This document shows positions 35,314 to 47,000 of a stretch of 64,000 nucleotides of DNA, in pieces. Position numbers and translations under genes: made by a program. The notes under the pieces were generated by a model. It was not told the DNA's origin. It saw nothing but the letters and a program-made list of their open reading frames with translations, and did not search any database. Source of the stretch: Juglans regia (lineage: Eukaryota > Streptophyta > Magnoliopsida > Fagales > Juglandaceae); contig NC_049916.1 in assembly GCF_001411555.2 (NCBI RefSeq), forward strand, positions 868,001 through 932,000. The letters run 5' to 3'. Each line of letters begins with the position of its first letter. The first letter of the stretch is position 1.

Positions 35314-36177
35314 AGGGGTGTACAAAAACTGCCCAAACTAGCTGTAACCAAGTCAAATTGGCTATCAGAGTATAGAATCGGTCAAAACTAGCAGAAATAT
35401 ATCAAAATAGACATCGGCCAATTAGGTTCCGATTTGAACCTGGTTCAAACCAATGAACCAACCTATTATATATATATTTTAAATTATACTTATATAAAAC
35501 GACGTCGTTCACTTAATTGAGTGAAACAGAGTCATTTTAGGTCTGCAATTTGTAAAAAAAAAAAACAAAAAAAATCTAAATGAAACAGCGAACGGGGTCG
35601 TTTCAACCTAGGGTTTAAACACCCCTCCCCTCCCTCTTCTTTTGGACTTCGACGTCCTAGTTCCCTATCCTTAGATTCCATCAACGATCCCTCTCCCCTT
35701 CCAAACTTCTAGCAACGGTGCAACGCAAGCAGCGGCAACGATGCAATGCCAGCAGCAGTAGCGATGCAGAGGCCAGAATTTCACCCCTTCTGTGACTCCG
35801 TCGAGTTCGTCCCCCTTAGCCTGTCAACAGTTCCCCTACCTTCGTCCCTCCGCCTATTAAAAAAAATCCCACCTTATGTTAAAAAAAAAAACCCCCCAAG
35901 CCCATGATCATCGTCGCACGCCAGTCTTGAGGTGGGATTTTATTTTCGCTTGACTCACTTCAAAATTCTCACGCCGGTCTTGAGAGTTGAGGCAGAGTCT
36001 TTTTTTTTTTAATTTTTAATGTATTCAGTTTTGATGTGTTTAATTTATCATCATATCAATTATCAATTAATGTTACATATTATTTTTTGTTTAAATTATT
36101 TTTTATGTATGTACAGGGATTGAAAAATTTTGGATCAAATTATTGGACTGTGATTAGTAACCCAAGACCTAATTCTC
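35314..36177. repeat. Dispersed repeat block, copy B
   Basis: It has the same landmarks in the same order as 10012-10835, starting taggggtgtacaaaaactg and ending cccaagacctaattctc. There is no coding potential. A short (TA)n run is shortened relative to copy A. Confidence 0.8.
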
Positions 36178-36321
36178 AATGTAACTCACCATCATTGATG
36201 GAAAGAACCATTCCGCAATCCATCACTGTTGGTATCCTGTGGGCCACCGGAATCACTGTACAATCAGCAAATTTAGCCCTAATTGTCTTCTGTAGAATCA
36301 TGTCTATTGCATTATCAATTG
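36178..36321 (-). pseudogene. Captured fragment of ABCC exon 10, copy B
   Basis: About 144 bp match the 3' half of ABCC exon 10 and also the first 13 bases of the following intron (aatgtaactcaccat on plus, i.e. the gtgagttaca donor on minus). Carry-over of intron bases means the fragment came from genomic DNA, not from spliced mRNA. Copies A and B share gccctaattg where both genes have gtccg, so they descend from one capture event. Confidence 0.92.
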
Positions 36322-37140
36322 TACGTATCTATAAATTTTAAACCGTTCAAAACCATTCAAACCAGAAATTTTGTTGTTCGAACGGAAAAGATTTAGTAGC
36401 AAAACCTGGCAGGAAGGTTTCTAGATCGTTCGATCGGAACATATATAGTTCGAACATATTCAAACACCACATTTATACATTTGAACGTATAATAATAATT
36501 TTGGTACGTAACTTAAAATATAAAAAAATATATATCATATAATAGTAATATATTATAATACTTTACTATGAAAGTATTATATATGATAATATATATATAT
36601 ATACATATATGAAGTGGAGGGAAAATATCCAGCCAATTAATGACTCGTGGATTACCGTTCGAATGTAATTTATCACTGTTCGAATGGTTTATTATAGTGG
36701 TGGGAAAAAAATCCTTCCAATTAATGACTCGCGCACTGAAAATTTTTCGTGTTCGATTGCCAATTATTTCCGTTCAAACAGTAAGTGAGAACTTAAAATA
36801 TTCTCACACGCTGTCAGTCTCTCATTTTGCTTTCTTCTCGTCTTCTCTCCAAAATCATCCATTTTCTTCACACAATCCTTCATTCTATCATCTTTCAAAG
36901 AAGGTTGCACACTTATTTTACTTCAAAATAAAAAACATAAGAATTATTAATACTTAAACTCATATTAATGGTTAAAAGATAATTAATTAAAACTACGATG
37001 ACTAACTTAAAAAATAATAAAATTAAATTTTAATAAATACTTAAAAATAATAAACATAAGAAGAGTATATTTTTTGAACTCCCCTACTTGTCGACGTTAA
37101 AATTGCTGCATAGTCTCAATGTTATGCATATTAAGAAAAG
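36322..37140. repeat. CACTA-type block, internally deleted relative to copy A
   Basis: The sequence follows copy A (10967 onward) until about 36540, where it jumps to text matching 13564 in copy A, omitting about 2.4 kb including the transposon protein. A second omission of roughly 370 bp occurs near 36925 (copy A about 14010-14380). TTCGAACGG-like motifs remain. Confidence 0.75.
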
Positions 37141-38190
37141 TATATGCGAGTGCGTGTAAGGAAGATTTATGTAAATTGAAGGTAAAACGAAGGATAATAT
37201 AAACTCATGAAAAGATCTAAAGCAGATGGGAATCAGACCTGAAATGCATTTGCATCAAAGTGATTCGTCTATCTACATGCCAATTAGGTTGTATACATTG
37301 TCAATGAGCGACAGAGCTACATTTTGTGAGTGGTTCAGAAGATTAAATTACGGGACTAGTATGCCTCGAATCTAACAAGGTGTATGCGAACAAATTACTG
37401 GACTAAAAAGTCATCATTGTCATGTATTATTACAATGTATCTTGCCTGTTGGTATCCGTGAGTTCCTGACGAGAGATGTGCAGGTTGCGTTAATTGAGTT
37501 AGGTTCATTTTTTAAAGATATATGTGCTAGAACGTTGAATGTAGAAGTTTTAGATCGTATGAAACGAGAAATTGATATAATATTGTGTAAGTTGGAGAGT
37601 ATTTACCCACCATCATTTTTCGACAGCATGGTTCACTTAGCTGTTCATTTGCCACGTGAGGCTCGAGTTGTAGGACCAGTCCAGTATAGATGGATGTATC
37701 CCATTGAACGGTTTCTTAGAAAGTTGAAACGTATAGTGGGTAACAAGGTCCATCCAGATGGATCAATTGCAGAAACATATATTAATGATGAGCATCATGA
37801 GTTCTATTCCAAATACTTCTACAACATTAACACAAGATTTGATTGGCTGGAAATAAACTTTGACGTTAACCAAGCAAGATAACGGAATGGATCTTCTGTA
37901 TTTTACCAACAAGTATGTCCACTTGGTGCTCAGCGTGGATACGATTTGTGTAAAAGGGACTTCGAGAAAGTTCAGTGGTATGTGCTAAACAATTGTCCTA
38001 GATAGAGAGCCACTTGAAATAAGTTCAAATTAATTGTTAATAATCATTAAATTTACTTATTAAACAATTATACGAATTTACTTATTGTTGATAATTTTTA
38101 ATTTCAGTGATCATATTAACGTGCTCAAAGAACTGAGAGTAAATGATATAGATCAGAGACATGAACATGAGTTCCCGAAATGGTTTGAAT
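37140..38190 (+). pseudogene. CACTA transposon remnant: DUF4218 domain, copy B
   Basis: The frame 37442-37882 reads MPVGIREFLTRDVQVALIEL, LESIYPPSFFDSMVHLAVHL, PVQYRWMYPIERFLRKLKRI and DGSIAETYINDEHHEFYSKY. It is closer to the DUF4218 consensus than copy A (for example PIERFL against PIKWFI). Upstream, about 37140-37440, carries a decayed earlier part with a stop before QGVCEQITGLKSHHCHV-like text. The downstream frame is broken near 37882. It lacks the transposase core and is dead. Confidence 0.87.
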
Positions 38191-38344
38191 GAGTAATGAC
38201 ATTAACATAGATGCGATTTTGCACTAACTTAAAAAATAGATTGGATTGTTAACGGTGGAATGTTTATGCTTTATTTAATATGTAAGTTGTACAAATGCAT
38301 GCGAGTAATCCGAATGATATATCATGTACGTGTACAAATCAAGC

Positions 38345-38640
38345 ATCCAACTTGTGAAAGATGCAAACCTCCGAGCCCTCTCCCTCCTCTCCTGAGCTTC
38401 CATCAATCTACAAGCATGCTCCGTCTGTTTAATGATCCCTTGTGGGCTTCCCTTGTCGTTCTCTGGCAGTTGAAGGGACTCCACTTCTGTTGACACCGGT
38501 TCATTGTTTCTTTTATTTTCACCAAATTCATCTCTCTCTTATTTCTCCCTCCAGGATTGATTGCTGTCCTCACTGTTGAGTAAAGTATTGGGGCATTCAT
38601 CCTCATCGGCAAACAACAACAAATCTATTTTTGTGTAGCT
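38345..38640 (-). pseudogene. Unidentified host-like gene fragment, copy B
   Basis: The minus strand matches 16234-15940: DLLLFADEDECPNTLLNSED, NQSW, then SLQLPENDKGSPQGIIKQ and RRERARRFASFTSWMLDL. Small indels shift the frame relative to copy A. A further piece that may be from the same gene (CHLEGGFFGDWSLDNYVGKI) lies at 42640-42545. The identity is unknown. Confidence 0.5.
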
Positions 38641-38645
38641 TTTAT

Positions 38646-40959
38646 TAGCACTGTTCATCCGGGCCGGGTTTTTTCCAGGCCCAGACCAGAACCCGTAAAA
38701 CTGGATTTTGGTTCTGGCCTGGATCAAAACGGATCCGGAACCCAAATTGCAAAACCCGGACCAACATGGTCTGGGAACAGGTTAGGGACCAGGGTATCGG
38801 GTTTAAACTCGATACTTGGGTCTTTTTAAACAAAACCTGTGTGAATCTGTGATTGCCCCCCCGACTCACTTATCTCCCTCTCTCTAGTCTCTCGCTCTCT
38901 CTCTCTCTTGTTGCGCTGCAGCAGAAGCAGAAACCCAAGGTCCCTAGTTGCCGCCATCGTGACTCCGTTGCCGCATCTTCTTCGCCGTCGTCGCATCTCT
39001 GTCGCGATAGACATTTGCCTCAAGGTCGTTGTTCCGGTACTCTCTCTCTCTCTCTCTCTCTCATTCACTCAATCTGAAGAAAACCTAGCCTGCCTACCTC
39101 TGTGTCAATGAAGAAACGCTAGCCTCCCTCCCTCAATGCCGATGAAGAAACCCAAGCCTACCTCCCTCAGCAACAACTTCTTCAGGGTCATGGTACTGCA
39201 CCAACTACTTGAACTATAGTTTGTACAAAAATACTTGAAAAAAAAGGTTTGAAATTGCATTCTTTAATGAAACAAAGAGGGTGTGCATCAGTCAAGTTTT
39301 GTTGCATGCTGCAGTGAAACAAAGTTAAGTACGTACTAGCACAAGTACTATTGCATTAAGCATTTTGATATTCATATTGTTAAGCAAGTGAGGACAGAGA
39401 GATTGTATAGCTTTTTGATAGTTGATTACTACTATGTTTTATGTACTTGTTTATTAATTTTGCTAAGAGAAGTGGCTGTGGATATGTATTTGAATGAAAA
39501 CTCTACAAAATATTTGTTAGTGTGGGTGTATTTGAAAAAAAAAATCCATTCTCATCTTAATCTTTAATTTATTAAGTGGAATTTGTTGTAATCCTTGTAT
39601 ATGATCATTGTTCAAAACTATGTGTTTTGCAGGATCTCTCAATCAAATTACTTGAAGTTGTTATTTGGTGTGGAGATTAAATCATTGATGGACATGTTAT
39701 TGATTTTGCAATTTTCTATATTGTAATGTAATGTATAAATATCAAATAATGTATTATGTAATGGATTGTATTGTGATGCATGCATGTATGAATTTATGCA
39801 TTTAGAACACATTATGCGTTCCAACTTGACTAGGGCTGTAATTGAGCCGAGCCGAGTCGGTCTTTGGCTTGCCGAGCTCGGCTCAAGTCAAAATACTCGA
39901 GCTCGAGATTTTTTTTTATTCTTCATTCGAGCTCGGCTCGATAAACTAAACGCTCAACTTGAGCTCGAGCTCGAGCTCGTCTCACAAACGAGTTCGAGTC
40001 GAGCCGAACTCGAGTTCGAGCTCGAATTGTGTATTTTTTTAATAAGATTTAATAATTAATAAAATAAATAAATAAATAAAAATCTAATATTGAATTTATA
40101 CAACTAACAAGTAGAACCACTATTGAATTATAAAATTTTAAAAAATTTATAAATAATTAATATCTAACTAGTTTATATTTATCCAAAATAACAATATATT
40201 ATATGCCTACATATATTATTAATACATACACTTAATATGATATCATATATCTATTTCATATATGGTTCTTATATACTAGTATATAAAATTATTAAATTTT
40301 ATCTACTAATTATTATACAAATTATAAAATTTACCTATAAAGTATATATTCACTATATAAACATAAGTAATTAGATTACATATTATATATTTAATTATAA
40401 AAGTGATATGCTTATATTATTAGTTACTACATATATATATATATATGTGTGTGTGTATATACATATGTGTATGTATATATTTATCAATATATGAATGAAT
40501 TTTAATCGAGTCGGGCTAACGAATCGACTCGAGCATAAATGAGCAAGCCTTAACGAGGCTTAGCCGAGTTGAGTCGAGTTTTGTCGAGTATGTGTCATTT
40601 ACAATTCGAGCGAGTATCTGTTTTAACGAACGAGCTTTTTTTTTCACGACTCGAGTTCAATTCGAGTTTAACCGAGCGAATACCGAGCGGGTTATCGAGT
40701 AGACTGGTTCATTTACAGCCATAAACTTGACTTCTTTAAAAAAAATAAAGGCTTTTGAATAAAAAATAATTATGGTTTGAAATTTTGTGTTTTGTTAATT
40801 GAGCTTTTAGAACACAAATTTTTTTAATAAAATAAAGGCTTTTACAAAATAATAATAATAATAAAAATAAACCCAGGTACAATTCGGAACCCGGATCCAC
40901 TCAGGTTCCGGTCCGGGTATACCCGGGTTCCCGGGTCGGAGCCCGGATGAACACCCCTA
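38646..40959. mobile_element. hAT-type non-autonomous element (outer), interrupted by a second hAT
   Basis: Ends are tagcactgttcatccgggc on the left and gcccggatgaacacccct-a on the right, inverted with few mismatches. The flanking 8-mers gcttttat (38638-38645) and gattttat (40960-40967) form a near-perfect 8-bp duplication. The matching uninterrupted site in copy A reads gatttaatgaacaatattt near 16246. Without the inner element it is about 1.4 kb. The interior has pyrimidine-rich leader-like text, a (CT)n run and three 34-bp tandem units at 39076-39175. No transposase was found. Confidence 0.85.
39831..40723. mobile_element. hAT-type non-autonomous element (inner, nested)
   Basis: The left end tagggctgtaattgagcc and the right end ggttcatttacagccata are inverted copies. 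The flanking 8-bp duplication aacttgac is exact at 39823-39830 and 40724-40731. Subterminal regions are packed with cgagctcgag-type words on both sides, with a TA-rich core between. Being inside the outer element, it is the younger insertion. 893 bp, non-coding. Confidence 0.92.
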
Positions 40960-40967
40960 GATTTTAT

Positions 40968-42660
40968 GAACAATATTTCTTAGGATGTGACAATACCTGA
41001 AATTTTGTTATTCAAATATTACTTTATCCCTCTTCATATTCTGTCATCTCAGTGATAATTAATTACTTGTATTTATACATTGTATAAGGAAATCAAGATG
41101 CTAAAAGTGAGTCATTTTTAGAAAACTATACAATTAGGCAAGTATTGAGATCCACCATTTCCAAGGATCATATTAATAATCTAAACATGTCCTTATTAAT
41201 GTTAATATACACAAATTCTTAACTATAAAAAAATGGTAATATACATACATGGCCTATCTCTTGCAAAGAGCATCCTGTACAAAGTGAGGAAGCTGGACTC
41301 ACTATTGGAACTTTGAAACCATTTTGTCCTTTTTTCAATATTTTGTAAAAGGTCAAATGACAAAAGAATATGTCTCTTGAACAAATAATAATATGAGTTA
41401 ACCTGCAGACCGGTCGGGCTGTTTTAAGCAAATAACAGCCCATGAATAACATTGTGACATGTAGACTTCTATGGAAAGTATTGTGTGGAAGCAAAGAGAT
41501 TGTTTTTTTCTCATTTGTTTTTCCTCCCTACTTTCCCGAAGATCCTTCCCATTTCGTAGGACCTCCTTTCTCTATTTTGCCTCCTCCCATTTCGCACAGC
41601 CTCTCACAGAGCAAACCCTAACCATTTCGCACAACTTCTCACAAACCATTAGCTTACAACCCAGATCTTACATTAGCTTCCAAGAGCAATCTCACAATAA
41701 ATACAAATGCACTACATGGTCCTATTTCTTTCAGTTTTTGACTTCTACTTCCAGTTCTCATCATATTTCGATTTTACATGGAAATAGGACAATATTTCAG
41801 CAATGCTAGTCTGGAAACAGTACCATGTATTCATTAGCCATCAAGCAAGATCAAGACTTGAAAAGATGAAAAGAAATCTTAAAGATTATCACCATTGAGA
41901 TCCGAATGTGTCTTTCAAACATTTTGTCAAACACATGTTCAGCCAATGACAACCAAAACATATAACGTAAGAGAAATACCAGAGCAACACCAAACCACTG
42001 GACTAAGCCATGAGTTAGTTGGTGAATGCTATGGTGGGCGACGGATCAGTGGCGATGCGTAGTGGAATAAATTATGGGCGACGAACCAGTGGCGAGGAGA
42101 ACTCGGTTGCGGTCGATTGCGGTTGCGTAATGGCCGATGGAGAACTCGTGGACGTGGTGGACTGGTGGCAGTTGCCGCTGGAAGTGGAGGCGAGTTCGTG
42201 TTTTGGAAGCAGATGGACCAGAAGTGCATTGACTGGAAGCAGAAACTGGAGGGTTGTTATTCATCTATCCCATGCGCATAAGCCTACCGTTACTTTCCTT
42301 TATTTGCTGAGGTGTCAAGACATAACTGGAGGGTTGTTATTCATCTATTATCGGACCGACCACTTAGCAGCGGAACTGTAATAATATTCCAGGGAAAGAT
42401 AGAAGAGCCAGCATGTATTTGCTCCACATAATAAACATGTGTAACAGATTCTAGAATCCTCAAAGAACCTTTTATAATACAATATAGCATAAAATGTCGA
42501 CATATGTTTGAAAACAATTTTATGTATCAATTATATGTACCTGCTTCTTATAATCTTTCCAACATAATTGTCAAGGCTCCAATCACCAAAAAAGCCTCCC
42601 TCCAGATGGCACTGAATGCTCTCTAAATGCAAGCAAGTTTATTTATCAATTTTATGTACC
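40968..42660. other. Intergenic stretch between the transposon block and ABCC unit 2
   Basis: 40968-41055 continues the copy-A-like sequence (tgtgacaatacctgaaattt). After that there is no match inside the window. A 25-bp direct repeat, actggagggttgttattcat plus ctatc/t, occurs near 42245 and 42325. The frame at 42019-42381 has no recognisable domain. 42640-42545 on the minus strand has coding-like text mentioned with the unidentified gene. Confidence 0.5.
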
Positions 42661-42667
42661 TGCTCTC

Positions 42668-44011
42668 TAATAACAAAAAATATTTGATTAAACTTATATA
42701 AAATTCTATCTAAATTTCTTAATTATAAACTAAATAGTATTTTTTTTAGTGAGAAACTAATATTTTAATATTTAATTGGAGAGAGAAATTAGTATTTTAT
42801 GTTTGGTGAATCAATTGTTGTTCTCCATCTTTGTCCAACCACTGTAACAAAAATCTAAATTATTTTAGATTCGTCTAATTCAATATAGGATGTTTTTTTT
42901 ATATCAATTATGTAAATTTTAACCGACATTCTCATTCGGCCAAGCCAATGAAGATACTCTTATAACAAAAGAAAAAGCCAGCATAAGTTTGTTTGTGTGT
43001 TCCAAACTCTCCCTTCAAAGTTTAAAGATTCCACACTCTCCCTCGAAGTTCACTTCCACCATCCCAAATAATAGAAAACGTCTATATATCATATTATTAA
43101 ATCAGATAAACAAATATGTCCACCATTTTGACGCTAAATTCTCCTAAATAAATACCATATTATTAATTCCTTCTAACTCAAAAAATAATTTAGTCACAAA
43201 AATATTTTATAAAGTAAACTCATAAATTTATGTGATTTGATATGATATGTCAGATTTTAAAATTATTTTTATACTTATATTCTAAATCAGATCTAACATA
43301 TCACATAAAGTCAAATCAATTTGTGAACTTATTTTTATGAAATATTTTTGTGGTTATATCACTTCTCATTCTACCGTGAATAGCATTTTTAGAATTCTAC
43401 CCATCAGACCCTCTAGGGTGGTCAAATCTTAATTGTTTCGTTAAAGGATGATAATAAAAATATGACCGTGATTTTATTTTTTTTATGATCTCAAGGTGCA
43501 AGTCGAAAGAGATTTATCCCATGCATCTTAGAAAATAAAAAAAAAATTAAAAAGAAAAAAGGATTCGTTTTGATAAAACCACACTCACACAGACATATAT
43601 AGAGAGAGAGAGCACTTGCGTCATCCTTCTCTTCAAATAGCAAAATGTCTGATATAGCATCTTATTGCATCGTGAATAAGAATGGTGCGCGCAGGATTGA
43701 TATCAAGCTGCACGCAAGGGTTGTTGATAAATAATAGCTGGTTCTGAGAAAAATATAAAGTTCATGGAAGTGGAGCTACTTTCGAGTTTCTCATTAATTC
43801 ATTGCCTTTCAGTGAAAGGAAGCGTGGCATTTGAATATGGCTAGAGATACATAGAACGTTGGCTCGCTCCCTGATCTTCTGGTTGATCTCTAGTCCCCAT
43901 TTATATTGCTATATGCATTATGATACATTTTACTTCCCAACATATACTCACTCTTCACCTTATTGCTACCAAGCCCGAGAAAAATGGCTGGATAAGAAAT
44001 TACTGGTAGAT
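42668..44011. repeat. ABCC 3'-flank block, unit 2
   Basis: It matches 18305-19674 nearly end to end. The foldback MITE is at 43195-43352. The compound microsatellite is reduced to a few repeats, and text near 43440-43560 differs from units 1 and 3 (for example tcaaggtgcaagtcgaaag). Confidence 0.9.
43195..43352. mobile_element. Foldback MITE, unit 2
   Basis: Same element and same position as 18832-18989, with both arms present. A few substitutions have accumulated (aatatttttgtgg at the right end against aatctttttgtgg). Confidence 0.7.
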
Positions 44012-47000
44012 TCAATTCGGTTCTGTTGACTGATTATGAGACCAGTATTCCGAGACAAGCTGCCCAAAAAGTGACCCTTCTCTCTTCATTAGTTTCCATG
44101 GCTCAGCAAACTCCACTAGTTTCCCTGAAATAGAATGGAACGATTTGTTTCAAAAATCTTCAACACTTGATAATTCACTGCACATCTTTATCAACACTTT
44201 CATATTTATATGATGTCGTTTGTCTAGTTACATGAACATTAGTATCACCTCCTTAATTCTATACACTAGCTGTTGGACCCAAGAATTTGAGACATTCTAT
44301 ACACATATCACTGTCACGCCAATTTGTAAAGCCCTTTTAAGTTAAATATAGGATTTACCATTAGAAACATAGTTGGCATACACTAATCACTATCAAAGGG
44401 ACAACACCCCCATCCCCCACCCCTAAAAGAAAAATTAATGGTCAATTCAACTCTCTTAAACGATGATGCTACCTAGGAAATATTCTATGGATGAGGGTTA
44501 GGGTAATTAATGTAACTCACCATCCCTAATGGAAAGAACCATTCCGCAATCCATCACTGTTGGTATCCTGTGGGCCACCGTAATCACTGTACAAGCAGCA
44601 AATTCAGTCCGTATTGTCTTCTGCAAAATCATGTCTGTTGCATTATCAATTGATGCAGTTGCCTCATCAAGCACTAATATCTGACTTCTCCTTAAAAGTG
44701 CACGCCCCAAGCAGAACAATTGTCGTTGTCCCTGGCTCCAATTTGATCCATCTTCAACAACTGAAAACAGGGTTTTTTTTTTTCCAAAACTTGTCATTGG
44801 TGAACACAACCAAAAGTAGATGTCGAAATGTCAAAGCCTTACCAACGGAGTCTATGCCCTTTTTTTTCTCCTTCACAGCCTCTTGAAGCTGACATTTCTC
44901 CAGAACCTTCAAATGAAAATTGCCCCTTGTTCAATATTCCCAACCCATGAGATAAACAAGCAAAACAAGAATGAGGCAGACCTAATGATTACTGTTGGCA
45001 CCGAAACAACCAAAGGTGTAAAAGACATGAAGAAGTACCTCCCATATTTCCTTCTCAGAATGTTGAGACAAGGGATCCAAATTATATCTCACAGTACCAT
45101 TGAAAAGAGTAGGATCTTGAGGAATGATTCCAAAACGCGACCGCAGATCATGAAGTCCAATCATAGAAATGTCAATGCCATCTACTATAATCTTCCCTCC
45201 TTCTGGCTCCACTAGACGAAATAGAGCACCTATAAGAGTCGTCTTTCCACTGCCTGTTCTGCCAACAATACCTATTTTCTGCCCCCCTTCAAATGTGCAA
45301 CTGATTCCACGAAGAACAAGAGGTGTATCGGGCCTATATCTTATCTGTTTTAAGATCAATATTCTCAACTTCTCAGACTCTCAGACTCTTGGCATGATGA
45401 CCTTCTGTAATTCTAACAATAAAAGCAAATAAATATTTACCTGCAAATCAAGTATCTCAACTTTACCCAAAGAAGGCCAATTAGTTGGAGGACGGCTTCC
45501 TTCTATTACTTCAGGGGCCTCATTGGGTATATGCATGTATTGATTTACCCTTTCTACAGAAATGATGTAATTTGCAAGAGTGCACTGGTATTGTATTGAG
45601 AAGACAAAGGATATGTTTAATGAAAGACCATAAGAAATTGCCATTCCAATAAACCCTGTAACAGGAGTAGTTGTTATATTAATAAAAAACTTCGTAATAA
45701 AAATAATCTGATACAAACATTTTGCGGCTGAAAATGACTCAAAAGTGAATTTCTAAATTGAAGCATCCATAAATGAATTGTAATTACGAGACGATTGCTT
45801 GCTCAGACAAAAATGAAAAAAAGAACGCAATAGAAGAAAGCAATAATGAATACTCTTCAGGGAAAACAGCTACTTACCTGAGCTAAAAGTTCCAGGAGGA
45901 AGGAAAACCATGCACAGTGTAGCCGATGCAAGAACAACTGCACTGATTGTTTCTATTCTTTGGATCAGCCACTCATTTGCAGCAAAACTATGGAAGAAAG
46001 AACTAGCATTTGTGTCTATTAGGTCAAGATTTTTTACAAAAAACCGGTCTTCCTCCTCAAAAGCTCTTATAGTCATGGCTCCTGCCACAGACTCTGCTAG
46101 ATGATTTGCTACCAAGGACTTGGTTGTGCCATTGATACGCATCAACTCTTTTGCAGAGGAAAAATAATATCTCTGTAGAAAAAGAATGACATGAATGTTA
46201 TATTAACTATTTATTTAAAAGAGAATTAAGATAAGATTTCCCCAAGAAAAGAAGGTTGCTCCTGTTTTGAGAGTAAGGCATGGAGGCTGCGCTAAAAGAA
46301 ATGAATGGATTAGTTGGTAACACAAAATTGCTTACAAAATACAAAACTAAAAAGATTACTCATCATTTGGAACATAAACTACTCTCAACTCATCTCAACT
46401 CATCATTACAACTTTTTCAAATCCCAACACAAAATATAATAAACAATTCAACTTTTTCAAATCTCAAAATAATAATAATATTAAAAAATAATATTATAAT
46501 AATATTTTATCATCCCAACTCAACTCAACTCAACTCACTTCAACATCCAAACTCACCCTTTCAGATTATGTTTAGATTCGAAACATTGTCTTAGATATTT
46601 CAAACCATTTGCCCCCAACAAAATTCAATTTATATGGTGGCATCCTGACTTTGGCAGATTACATTGCTATTGATTTCAACTTTCAAGTGCTTATAATAAA
46701 ATCATCTAAAACATCCACAATGTAAGAGTGAGGTGATCTAATCTTCACTACATGTATTCATCTATTACCTATGTAAATTACAAAGGATGTTCCTTTGTTT
46801 TTATTTAGCTAGCTCATCATAGTGTGGGTACACAACTAGTTTTAATAATAGCATCACATATCACAAGTTAAGGTTTAAAGATTCCTTAAAATGTGAGTAA
46901 GAAATGTATTGTATGAGGGAAAACTTAGACCATGGAGCGTTACAAATATACAAGTATGGTGTTACCTGCAAGCGAATTGCTAGATAAACCATTGGTATGG

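Noticed and set aside
42019..42381. A 120-codon plus frame
   Set aside because: No domain recognised, and part of its tail lies in a local direct repeat. Not supportable as a gene.
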